A stretch of DNA of 64,000 nt, taken from Lentisphaerota bacterium (GTDB lineage Bacteria > Verrucomicrobiota > Kiritimatiellia > UBA8416 > JAIOPI01). Every line of letters begins with the position of its first letter. Position 1 is the stretch's first letter. Positions 55,311 through 64,000 of this stretch are shown one piece after another. Position numbers and translations under genes: made by a program. The notes below the pieces were generated by a model. It searched no databases. It was given only the letters and a program-made list of their open reading frames with translations, and had not been told where the DNA came from. The stretch covers positions 186,001-250,000 of the forward strand of contig JAIOPI010000033.1 in assembly GCA_021413965.1 (NCBI GenBank), in the 5' to 3' direction.

Positions 55311-58300
55311 TTACGACTGCGGCACGCCCGCGTGTTCGCGCGCCTCGTCCGCCGCGCGCTGGGCGTCGGTCTTGTGACGCTCCAGCCGTGCCATCACGAC
55401 ATAGGCGCAGGGGACCACGACCAGCGTGAACAGCGTCGACACGATCACGCCCCCGATCACGGCCAGCGCCATGGGCTGGCGTGTTTCCGAGCCCGGGCCA
55501 AGGCCAAGCGCCATGGGCACGGCCGCGCCGACCGTCGCCAGCGAGGTCATCAGGATGGGCCGGAGCCGGATGGGCGCCGCCGCCAGCATCGCGTCGCGCA
55601 CCGGCAGCCCCTCGTCGTGGCGCTTCGCATTCGCGAACTCCACCAGCAGGATGGAGTTCTTCTTCACGATGCCCATCAGCAGGATCACGCCGATCGCGCT
55701 GTACAGGTTGATCGACTGGTGGCTGACGTACAGGGTCGCCAGCGCTCCGCTGATGCTGAAGGGCAGCGCGAGCAGCACGGTGAACGGATGCACGAAGCTG
55801 TTGAATTGCGAGGCGAGTACCATGTAGGCCACCACAATTCCCAGCAGGAAGGCGAACCACAGGTTGCCAAAGGACTCCTCGAAGGTCTTGGCGCCGCCCT
55901 CAAGATTGTACGTGTAACCCGGCGACAGCTCCTCCCGGCTGATCTGCTCCGCCACGCGCAACGCATCCGCCTGCGACGCTCCGGCGGCCAGGTTTGCCGT
56001 CACCGAAATGGCGCGCTGGCGGTTGACGCGGCTCACGGTCTGGAGCGTCTTGACGGTCTGCACCTTCACGACATCCGCCAGGGGCACGACCTCCCCATAG
56101 GAGGTGCGCACCGTCAGCTTGCGCACGTCGTCCTCCGTCAGGCGCTCCTCGGGGTTCAGGCGCAGGCGAACATCGTAGCGCCGCCCATCGCGGGTAAACT
56201 TGCCCTGCCTCACGCCACCGATGGCCGCGTTGATCGTGCGCCCGATGCTGTCCATGGTCACGCCGCGCGCCGCGGCTGCCGCGCGATCCGGCACAACCTG
56301 CAGCTCCGGCATGCCGGCGCGGTAGTTCGTATCCAGGTCCACGACGAGCCCCGACTGCTCCAGGCGGTTCATGATCGCCTTCGCCTTTTCATTCAGCACG
56401 TCGTAGTCGGCGCCGCGCAGGTTGAACTCAACCGGCTGGCTGCGGCGCGGGCTCAGCCCGCGCGTGGAGAGATCCTGGAATCCGAACCGGATACCGGCCA
56501 CGCGGTTCGTCAGGTCGCGCCGGAATTGCGCCATCAGGTCCGCCTGGCTCAGCGGGCGGAGCGTCCGGTCCACCAGCGTGATGCCCGCGAAGGCCTGATT
56601 CACGGCGCCGCCCATGCCGCCGACCGAAACAAAATACCGCGCCACCTCGGGGCGGCTCTGAATGTACGCCTCCGCCTCCCGGACTTTGCTGTCCGTCAGC
56701 GCCAGGGATGACCCGACCGCCGTCTGCATGGTCATGCGGATGAAGTTCTGGTCCTGCGTCGGCACAAATTCCCGGCCCAGCAGGGCGCCAAGCTTCAACG
56801 ACGCCAGGAACAGCACGAGCGCCGCCACCAGCACCAGCCACCGGATGCGCAGCGCCACCCGCAGCGTGGCGGCGTAAGCCCGGGCCAGCACCGCGAAGGT
56901 CCCGAGCGCGGCGCGCTCAAGCACGCTGGGACGCGCCTGGCGCACCAGCATCTGGGACAGGCGCATGGGCGTCAGCGTGATCGCCTCCAGCAGCGACAAC
57001 GCAACGGCCGCCGTCAGCGTGATGCCAAACTGGAAGAAGAACTTGCCTATGATGCCCTGCATGAAAGCCACCGGCAGGAAGATCGCGATGACCGCCAGCG
57101 TCGCCGCCGTCGCCGCGAACGTGATTTCGCGCGCCCCGTCGCGGGCGGCGCTGACCTTGCCCTTCCCCATGGCGAAATGCCGGATGATGTTCTCCAGCAC
57201 CATGATGGCGTCGTCGACCACGATCCCGATCGACAGCGCCAGCGCCAGCAGCGTGAAGGTGTTGAGCGTGAAGCCCATGAAGTAGAGGATGGTGAACGTG
57301 CCGACGATGGAGGTCGGAATGGACAGGATGACGTTGAACCCCGAGGTCCAGGACCCGAGAAACAGGAAGCAGATCAGGGCCGTCAGCAGTCCGGCGAGCA
57401 GGAGCTCATGCTCCGTGGCCTGCACGGCGCGCTCCACGAAGCGCGTGAAGTCCACGTTGACCTGCAGGCGCATGCCTTCCGGCAGCGTGGGGTTCAACTC
57501 ATCGATCTTCGCCTTCACGGCCTTGCCGATGGCGACTTCATTCGAGCCGCGCTGCTTGCGAATGCCAAGGCTGACGCCGGGCTGCCCCCCGAAGCGGGCC
57601 AGCCGGCGCACATCGCTCAGGCCGTCCTCGACGCGCGCCACGTCGCGCACGCGGATCGTCGTGTCGTAAATGGGCTGCCCGCCGCGCCGGCCGATGAGGA
57701 TGTCGCCAACCGCCTCCGGGGTCATGCCTTCCCCCATCGTGCGCACATTCATCTCGTGCTGCGGGTCCTCCATGAACCCGCCCGCCAGTTCCGTGTGCTC
57801 ATCCTCGATGGCGGCCTGCAGGTCGAGAATGGTCAGGTCATAGGCGCGGAGCTTGTCGTTATCGACCCACAGCCGCAGGTTGCGGTCGCTGTATCCGCCC
57901 AGGCTGACTTCGCCGACCCCCGGCAAGACCTGAAACTGGTCGACCAGGAACGTGTCGATGTACTCGATCAGCTCGCGCAAGGGCATATTGCCCGACAGCC
58001 CGAGCCACATGATGGGCTCACTTTCGGTGCTGTTCTTGCGGATCACCGGAGCATCGACATTGAGCGGGAGCCGCACCTGGCTCAGTGCGGCCTGTACCTC
58101 CTGGAGCGCGGCGTCGACGTCGCGCTGAAGTTCGAACTCCAGCTCGATGTTGGCCTGTCCCTGCCGGATGGTGGAGCGCGTCTCCTTCAGCCCCTCGACG
58201 GAGATCACGGCCTGCTCGACCTTGTCGACAATTTCGGCCTCCATGAGCTCCGGCGCCGCGCCCTCCCAGGTCACGCCGATGTTCAGGAGCGGAAAATCGA

Positions 58301-58418
58301 CGTCCGGCATCAGGCTCACGCCCATGCGGCCGAAGCTGATGGCGCCAAAGACGATCAAGCCGAACATGAGCATCCAGGCAAAGACGGGGCGGCGGATGGA
58401 GAGATCGGAGAGCGTCAT
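55311..58418 (-). CDS. RND efflux inner-membrane permease (AcrB/MexB/hydrophobe-amphiphile family)
   Basis: MTLSDLSIRRPVFAWMLMFGLIVFGAISFGRMGVSLMPDVDFPLLNIGVTWEGAAPELMEAEIVDKVE; LALALSIGIVVDDAIMVLENIIRH; GIVKKNSILLVEFANAKR. Confidence 0.96.
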   Translation of the reverse strand: MTLSDLSIRRPVFAWMLMFGLIVFGAISFGRMGVSLMPDVDFPLLNIGVTWEGAAPELMEAEIVDKVEQAVISVEGLKETRSTIRQGQANIELEFELQRDVDAALQEVQAALSQVRLPLNVDAPVIRKNSTESEPIMWLGLSGNMPLRELIEYIDTFLVDQFQVLPGVGEVSLGGYSDRNLRLWVDNDKLRAYDLTILDLQAAIEDEHTELAGGFMEDPQHEMNVRTMGEGMTPEAVGDILIGRRGGQPIYDTTIRVRDVARVEDGLSDVRRLARFGGQPGVSLGIRKQRGSNEVAIGKAVKAKIDELNPTLPEGMRLQVNVDFTRFVERAVQATEHELLLAGLLTALICFLFLGSWTSGFNVILSIPTSIVGTFTILYFMGFTLNTFTLLALALSIGIVVDDAIMVLENIIRHFAMGKGKVSAARDGAREITFAATAATLAVIAIFLPVAFMQGIIGKFFFQFGITLTAAVALSLLEAITLTPMRLSQMLVRQARPSVLERAALGTFAVLARAYAATLRVALRIRWLVLVAALVLFLASLKLGALLGREFVPTQDQNFIRMTMQTAVGSSLALTDSKVREAEAYIQSRPEVARYFVSVGGMGGAVNQAFAGITLVDRTLRPLSQADLMAQFRRDLTNRVAGIRFGFQDLSTRGLSPRRSQPVEFNLRGADYDVLNEKAKAIMNRLEQSGLVVDLDTNYRAGMPELQVVPDRAAAAARGVTMDSIGRTINAAIGGVRQGKFTRDGRRYDVRLRLNPEERLTEDDVRKLTVRTSYGEVVPLADVVKVQTVKTLQTVSRVNRQRAISVTANLAAGASQADALRVAEQISREELSPGYTYNLEGGAKTFEESFGNLWFAFLLGIVVAYMVLASQFNSFVHPFTVLLALPFSISGALATLYVSHQSINLYSAIGVILLMGIVKKNSILLVEFANAKRHDEGLPVRDAMLAAAPIRLRPILMTSLATVGAAVPMALGLGPGSETRQPMALAVIGGVIVSTLFTLVVVPCAYVVMARLERHKTDAQRAADEAREHAGVPQS

Positions 58419-59701
58419 GCGGGTGGCTCCCCGGCAGCCACCAGCAGGTGTACGGCGGCGGCCTTGGCCTGCATCTCGAGCGCGGCCGCGCGCCGGCGCA
58501 GCGTGTGCAATTGAAACACCGCCGCCAGCACATCCAGGTTGTTCGCGCGGCCCATGGCGTAATCGCGCGTCTGCGTGTCGACATTCTCCGTGGCCACGCG
58601 CAGCGCCTCCGCCACGGCCGCCCACTGCTCCAGGGCGCTGCGCACCTCCCGGAACGCCAGCCGCACGTCCCGGTCTGCGGATCGCTGAGCGGCCGAGAGC
58701 TGCAATTCGGCGGCGCGCAACTCCTGGCGTTTCTCGGCCGTGCCGGCGCGACGGCGGCCGTGATCGAAGATCGGGACGCTCGCCCGCAGCGTCACATCCC
58801 AGTCGCCGGGGTCACCGGGGTCGCTCCAGGCGTAGAGATTGCCGCCGACATCGACCTGGACGTTGCGCCGGGCCTCCTCGGCGCGGGTCTCCGCGGCGGC
58901 CTCCCGCACGCGCGCCTCCTCGGCCAGCACGTCGGGACGGGCGTTGGTCTGCGACAGATAGCGCCCGATCTGCGCCAACTCCGGCAGCGCGGTTTCGTCT
59001 TCCAGTTGCAGCTCCTCCGCCGGCAGTCCGGTCAGGAATGACACCAGTTCGAGCGCGGCGTCGCGGACGCCCGCCGCCTGCGCCTGAAAAATCCGCACAT
59101 CGGCCGACTGCGTCTGGGCGGCCAGAAGTTCCGCCGTGCGCGAGCGGCCGAGCTGGATGCGCCGCTTCAGTTCATCCACGCGCTGGGCCAGGGCGACCGC
59201 CTGCTCGTCGAGGGCCATGAGTTCGCGCATGCTGGCCAGCGACTGGTAGAAGGCGTCGGCCACGTCCTGGTAGAGCAGCTGGCGCTGGCGCGCGAGGTCG
59301 TAGGACAGGGCCTCGCCTTCCGCATCGCGGGCGGCAGCCAGCCGTGCCGTGCGAAAGCCGTTGAAGATCGGGTACGCCGCCGACACGCCGGCGCGGTAGG
59401 TGGAGGCGCGGCCGCCGTCCTCGCCCGCCTCGCGCCAGAGCCCGGAACCCGCGGCGCTGAGTTCCGGCCATTGCGCGGCGGTCTCCTGGCGGTAGCGCGC
59501 TTCCGCGGCCCGCCAGTCCGCCACCGCAATGCCCAGCGTCTCGCTGCGCTCCGCGGCCAGGGCGTAGGCATCCGCCAGCGTCAACCGGCGCATGGTCAAG
59601 GCACTGGCCGTGGCGCTCGGCCCGGAGGTCTGCGCTATCGCGCCGGCCGCAAGCCCCGCCAGCACCCATCCGAGCGCCACTCTGTGCCCCAGTCTGATCA
59701 C
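58415..59701 (-). CDS. TolC-family outer membrane efflux protein
   Basis: GTG start 59701, MIRLGHRVALGWVLAGLAAGAIAQTSG signal; LTLADAYALAAERSETLGIAVADWRAAEARYRQETAAQWPELSAAGSG; TolC-like repeats; overlaps RND start by 4 bp. Confidence 0.9.
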   Translation of the reverse strand: MIRLGHRVALGWVLAGLAAGAIAQTSGPSATASALTMRRLTLADAYALAAERSETLGIAVADWRAAEARYRQETAAQWPELSAAGSGLWREAGEDGGRASTYRAGVSAAYPIFNGFRTARLAAARDAEGEALSYDLARQRQLLYQDVADAFYQSLASMRELMALDEQAVALAQRVDELKRRIQLGRSRTAELLAAQTQSADVRIFQAQAAGVRDAALELVSFLTGLPAEELQLEDETALPELAQIGRYLSQTNARPDVLAEEARVREAAAETRAEEARRNVQVDVGGNLYAWSDPGDPGDWDVTLRASVPIFDHGRRRAGTAEKRQELRAAELQLSAAQRSADRDVRLAFREVRSALEQWAAVAEALRVATENVDTQTRDYAMGRANNLDVLAAVFQLHTLRRRAAALEMQAKAAAVHLLVAAGEPPA

Positions 59702-59726
59702 GCGTCCCTGCCCTCGTGCCACACGC

Positions 59727-61019
59727 TCATCCGACAACCAGTGTCTGGATCGACCGCGGCAGCAAGGACAGCGCGACCAGGCCCCCGCCGACATCCACGT
59801 TCAGACCCTGCGGTTCCGACGACGGGTTCTGAATCACGCACACGCGCCGGCCGTCCGGATTGCGAAACGCCACGGCATTGCCGGACCAGGGCCCCGCCAC
59901 GCCTAGAACCGTTCCGCCGGGCTTCACAAAATGGGCGAAGTGCTTCATGACGAAGAACTCCGGGTTGTACGCCAGCCGGCCCCGTTCGAGATCGACGGAG
60001 AGCATGGCGTTCTGAAGCCAGCCCCAGGTGCTGCGCCCGCCGGCTGGCAGCACCATGTTCCAATAGACGTACGCGTTGGCGCCATTGGTAATGTAGTGGT
60101 GGAGCAATTCGAACACGTAATGCGCGTAGTCCCACGTGTTCTGGCCGTCCCCGCATTCATTCTCGGTCTGCATCAGGCGCTTGTCCGGCCAGGCCTGATG
60201 CGTGCGCTGAATTGCGCCCTTGCCATCCCACTGGAAACCAACGCCGGCGATATACCGGTTTGCGCGCGGATCCGACAGGACGGCATGCACGAAGCCGTTG
60301 TAGTCAGCGGTATTGAGGGTGCCGAGCCAGATCTCGGTCGGCAACCCGCTGCGGCGCAGGGCGGGACCCAGGTAATCGCGGATGAAATCGCGCAGCTGGG
60401 CGCCGGTCCACTTGCAGGACGGGAACTTCTGATCGGCAACCGGCTCGTTTTGCGGGTGAACCTGGTCGATGCGAATGCCGGCCTTGGCGTAGGCCTGCAC
60501 GAACTTGACGACATACTGCGCGTAGGCCCGCAGGTTGCGTGGCGACCAGACCAGCGTGCCATAGTTGTACGCGGGCGGGAACTTCATCCACGTCGGCGGA
60601 CTCCACGGGGACGCAAACAGCGACAGCGCCGGCTGGATGGCCTGCGCGCTGCGGATGTACGGAATCAGGTACTGCTCGTCGCGGGCGATGCTGAACCGGC
60701 GCATGGCATAATCGCCATCGTGCTCGTTATGGCTGTACCACGCCGCGGCATAGTCGCTGGCGCCGATGGGCAGGCGGCAGCGCGTGAAGCCGCACCCGTC
60801 CCGCTCGGCAAACAGGGCGCGCAGGGCCGCCGCACGGTCGCGGGATGACAAGGCAGCGAGCGCCACCCAGCCCAGCTCATTGAAACACCCGCCAAACCCC
60901 TCCCACGCCTGACGTGGCTCCGTGCCGACGACGAGCCCGGCCCGCCCCCGTCCCGGACGAGGCGCCGGCGGTTTGATCCATGTTCCTGCGGGCGACGACG
61001 CCATCCAACGTTGATTCAT
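59727..61019 (-). CDS. Glycoside hydrolase family 30 (glucosylceramidase-type)
   Basis: MNQRWMASSPAGTWIKPP...RQAWEGFGGCFNELGWVAL...YLIPYIRSAQAIQPALSLFASPWSPPTWMKFP...IDQVHPQNEPVADQKFPSCKWTG...RLMQTENECGDGQNTW. Confidence 0.94.
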   Translation of the reverse strand: MNQRWMASSPAGTWIKPPAPRPGRGRAGLVVGTEPRQAWEGFGGCFNELGWVALAALSSRDRAAALRALFAERDGCGFTRCRLPIGASDYAAAWYSHNEHDGDYAMRRFSIARDEQYLIPYIRSAQAIQPALSLFASPWSPPTWMKFPPAYNYGTLVWSPRNLRAYAQYVVKFVQAYAKAGIRIDQVHPQNEPVADQKFPSCKWTGAQLRDFIRDYLGPALRRSGLPTEIWLGTLNTADYNGFVHAVLSDPRANRYIAGVGFQWDGKGAIQRTHQAWPDKRLMQTENECGDGQNTWDYAHYVFELLHHYITNGANAYVYWNMVLPAGGRSTWGWLQNAMLSVDLERGRLAYNPEFFVMKHFAHFVKPGGTVLGVAGPWSGNAVAFRNPDGRRVCVIQNPSSEPQGLNVDVGGGLVALSLLPRSIQTLVVG

Positions 61020-61174
61020 GCGGCCACTCCTGCCTGTGGGGTTCCCGGATGTGAAGCGAGCGGTATTGTGCCCCGCCCTTCCCCGCGTGACAAGCCCCAC
61101 CGGACATGCACACACATGCAAGATTCGAAGGGCGGCACCCGTCACCTCATGTGCCGGGGCGGCGGGCGCTGACG

Positions 61175-62500
61175 TCATTCGCGCGCGGTGACTTCCAACT
61201 CGGCGGCGCCGCCGGCGCGCACATCGGACACCAACGGCAGCAGGCCCATGGCAAGGAGCAGCCCCGCCGCCGCCAGCAGGAACAGCACCTGCAACGCGCT
61301 GAGATCCAACCGGCCGAGGACAAACACCTGCCCGCCCCAGCGCGAATCCAGCAAGGCGCCCGTGCAAACCGGGGCGAGCGCGGAACCCAGCGTCGTCACC
61401 GCGACGCTGAGGCTCATGTAGAAGGGTTTGCCCTGCTCCGGGGCGAAGTGAAAGATCTGCGCCGTGCTGGCCAGGTTGGCGGACGCCAGCGCCGCGCCCG
61501 AGGCAATCAACAGTCCGGTGATGAGCGGACCGGCGACCGTGGCCGGCAGCTCGCCCGCCACCACGAGCGATCCCGCCAGCGCGCACAGGATCAGATGCAC
61601 CCAGCGGAAGACGCGCTTGGTGCCCACGCGGTCCAGCAGAACGCCGGCCACCAGCAGCGACAGCACATTGCCGACCGCGGACATGGCATAGATGACCGTG
61701 TTGTGGCCGGTCGAGAAGCCGAGTTGGCGCATGTAGAGCACCGTCGGCTGGCCGATGAACCCGGCCAGAAACATCAGCAGCGTGAAGTAGCCCAGGAAGA
61801 CCAGCAGCGACCGGTTCCGCCACACCGCCGCGAAGTCGGCCCGCCAGTCGAACGCGTCGGCAACCCGGCGGCGCTGGGGAATGCGCGCCACAAAAGGCTC
61901 GCGCAGGAATTGCAGCACGGTGACCACGCTGAGCACGACCGTGAACTTCCACGGGGCCGGGTTCTGCCCGAGAAACATCCCGGCCGCGACGCCGAGCACG
62001 AGATAGGCCGAGTACCACAAGGCCCGCATCGTCCCGAAGAAGCGGCCACGCTGTTCGGGCGGCACGACGTCATGCAGCAGCGGGAACCAGAAAGTGCCCC
62101 CGATCTGCAGGAGCAGCTGCGAGGCCAGAATGGCCGCCAGCAGAAGCATGACCGTCGCCTGCCCCGGCGCGCGCGCGAGCACGAGCGCCAGCCCGACGAG
62201 CATGACGGCCGACGACGTCGCCCAGCAGCGGACAAGAAAACGCGGGATGTTGAGCGGCCGGATGAACATGGCCACCGGCACCTGCGCAAACGTGACCAGG
62301 CTGACGAACGCGCTTGGCAGCATGGCCTGCAGGTCGCTTCCGCCCAACCGCTTGACGAACAGGGGCATGATGGCGGAGGCGCTGAGAAACATGAAGAGAT
62401 GCGCGCCCAGCACCTGAGAGAAGTAGATATTCCGCATGCCGGTGCGACGCTCGGCCGGCGTCAAGTCCGCGGATGGGGACGGATCAGTCATGCTCTCCAT
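61175..62500 (-). CDS. Major facilitator superfamily transporter
   Basis: 12-TM hydrophobic pattern; MRNIYFSQVLGAHLFMFLSASAIMPLFVKRLGGSDLQAMLPSAFVSLVTFAQVPVAMFIRPL...; start 62500 or 62491. Confidence 0.85.
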   Translation of the reverse strand: MESMTDPSPSADLTPAERRTGMRNIYFSQVLGAHLFMFLSASAIMPLFVKRLGGSDLQAMLPSAFVSLVTFAQVPVAMFIRPLNIPRFLVRCWATSSAVMLVGLALVLARAPGQATVMLLLAAILASQLLLQIGGTFWFPLLHDVVPPEQRGRFFGTMRALWYSAYLVLGVAAGMFLGQNPAPWKFTVVLSVVTVLQFLREPFVARIPQRRRVADAFDWRADFAAVWRNRSLLVFLGYFTLLMFLAGFIGQPTVLYMRQLGFSTGHNTVIYAMSAVGNVLSLLVAGVLLDRVGTKRVFRWVHLILCALAGSLVVAGELPATVAGPLITGLLIASGAALASANLASTAQIFHFAPEQGKPFYMSLSVAVTTLGSALAPVCTGALLDSRWGGQVFVLGRLDLSALQVLFLLAAAGLLLAMGLLPLVSDVRAGGAAELEVTARE

Positions 62501-62528
62501 ACGCGGAAGTCAACCCCCTGCCCTGCGT

Positions 62529-63749
62529 TCAGAACCCGAACATCGAATACGAGGGCCCCCACTCGCGTACATTCCCGGCGGCAAGCTTGGCCAGGACGAT
62601 GAGCCCGTAGGACGTACTGCGCAACGAGATGAAGTCGCCCGCATCAGAGCCGGCCCGGTAGCGGGGCGCCATGTCTTCGCCGCGAAAAGCGCCGGCCACG
62701 AGCGGGCGTTCGTCCCGCAGAATCTGCAGGGAAAAGATGCGGTCGGCGATCGCGTCCAGGAAGCGGGCGTACGCGGCGTCGCCCGTGGCCCGCGCGAGAT
62801 CCGTCATGAAGATGCCGAGGGACGGCAGCATGGCGTAGGTGGGGGGCAACGCCGCGAGGTCGCGCGTCAGCCACCACGTCCCATAGGCGACCGCCGCGTC
62901 ACGGTAGCGCTTGCGGCCCGTCGCCCGCCAGGCGCACAGCAGGGCCACCCCCACGCCATCGTCGTTGTACACGGTGGGATCGCCAGGAATCGGCACGTGG
63001 TGATCGGCGCCGGGCGCGCGGTATTCGAACGCACCGTCCGCGCGCTGGTGCTGCTCCAGCATCTCCTCCAGCATGGGCACGGCCACGTGCGTGACATAGC
63101 GCCGCTTGCCGGTGAAGACGGCGCCCTGCACCAGCGGGATGGCGCCGGCGGAAAAGATGAAGCGGATGTTGCCGGTCAACGTTCCCGGCTTGCGCGCATC
63201 CGTCAGATAGAAGTATCCCATCGGCCAGCAGCGCGAATGGTACTCCTTGTCCAGCCAGTCGAGGAAAGCTCCCGCGCGCTGCAAGGAGACGCGGTTGCCA
63301 GTCGCGGCATGGTGCGCCAGCAGCGCCTGGGCACATTCCATGCCGTCGCGGGCGGCGGTGTGATCGCCAAGGGGCGTTTCCTCGATGAACGCACCGCGCG
63401 CATGCGGAAACTCCGGCGTGAAGACCTGCAGGGATTTCACGTAGTCGAGCCCGCGCTCCGCGGCCTCGAGATACGCCGCATCGCCGAGAACCTGGTAGGC
63501 GGCCAGAAGGCCCTGAACCGTGCGCGCCGTGTTCCACGACGTGGACAGGAAGTACTCGTTGGTCACGAGATGGACGTGATAGGGAAAGCGTCCCGTGTTG
63601 GCATCCCACTTCGGCCAGCCCTGACGCACCTGGTTGCGGACGGCCCAGTCGGCGACGGCCTTGAGTCCGGCCCGCGCGCGGGCACGCGACGTGGCGGCAA
63701 GCGACAATCCCGTCCGGTCGTTCCACGCGGTGGTGGATGGCTTCGGCAT
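62529..63749 (-). CDS. Alpha/alpha-barrel (six-hairpin glycosidase-like) protein
   Basis: MPKPSTTAWNDRTGLSLAATSRARARAGLKAVADWAVRNQVRQGWPKWDANTGRFPYHVHLVTNEYFLSTSWNTARTVQGLLAAYQVLGDAAYLEAAERGLDYVKSLQ; repeated helical hairpins. Confidence 0.72.
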   Translation of the reverse strand: MPKPSTTAWNDRTGLSLAATSRARARAGLKAVADWAVRNQVRQGWPKWDANTGRFPYHVHLVTNEYFLSTSWNTARTVQGLLAAYQVLGDAAYLEAAERGLDYVKSLQVFTPEFPHARGAFIEETPLGDHTAARDGMECAQALLAHHAATGNRVSLQRAGAFLDWLDKEYHSRCWPMGYFYLTDARKPGTLTGNIRFIFSAGAIPLVQGAVFTGKRRYVTHVAVPMLEEMLEQHQRADGAFEYRAPGADHHVPIPGDPTVYNDDGVGVALLCAWRATGRKRYRDAAVAYGTWWLTRDLAALPPTYAMLPSLGIFMTDLARATGDAAYARFLDAIADRIFSLQILRDERPLVAGAFRGEDMAPRYRAGSDAGDFISLRSTSYGLIVLAKLAAGNVREWGPSYSMFGF

Positions 63750-63864
63750 GTGTGGTCTCCTAGCTGGGAATTGAGAGCGCAGACTCTAATCCAGGTTGCC
63801 CGGGGTGTCAGGTGTTTGTTGTGCGGCGTCGTGGGCCAGTGACGGGAGGGTGCGCTGACGGAAA

Positions 63865-63908
63865 CCGGCCGGGACGGCCGGCTCCAGAGCTTGGAGACGG
63901 CGGTCTCC
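63865..63908. repeat. Two adjacent perfect inverted repeats in the terminal intergenic region
   Basis: CCGGCC-gggac-GGCCGG (63865-63881) and GGAGAC-ggcg-GTCTCC (63893-63908). Confidence 0.6.
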
Positions 63909-64000
63909 GCCGTTCACCTCCTCCCGTAACTGGCCCCTTACTGTGCGGCCGCTCCACCCGATTGACAGCGCCCTCGATAACGCCATAGTGTCCACAGTGC

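Overview
A 64 kb, high-GC bacterial chromosomal window. The gene content (GH42/GH31/GH5/GH78/GH30-type glycosidases, UroD-like and PhyH-like enzymes, a Sec-signal RHS protein, a lamin-tail-domain protein) suggests the PVC/Kiritimatiellota-Lentisphaerota-Verrucomicrobiota neighbourhood; this taxonomic call is inference only. About 42 protein-coding genes are supported. No rRNA, tRNA or CRISPR array was seen. Most of the window is ordinary: CAZymes, a cytochrome bd operon, two-component systems, two ABC exporters, an RND/TolC pair and three PhyH-type dioxygenases. Two regions stand out. (1) A thrombospondin-type-3 / RHS operon (15353-22566) has an AT-richer C-terminal tip that looks like a zinc-dependent phospholipase C / S1-P1 nuclease-fold domain. 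The predicted RHS autocleavage site (IDGFGL|W) would expose an N-terminal Trp followed by W-x4-H, the arrangement these enzymes use for zinc binding. A small membrane-protein ORF directly downstream (22594-22890) is a candidate immunity gene. (2) An OmpR-type two-component system, a HlyD-type adaptor, a TolC-like protein and a lamin-tail-domain protein are bracketed by two inward-facing, about 70% identical promoter elements that share a dyad (ACNTTGCC-N4-GGYAANGT).
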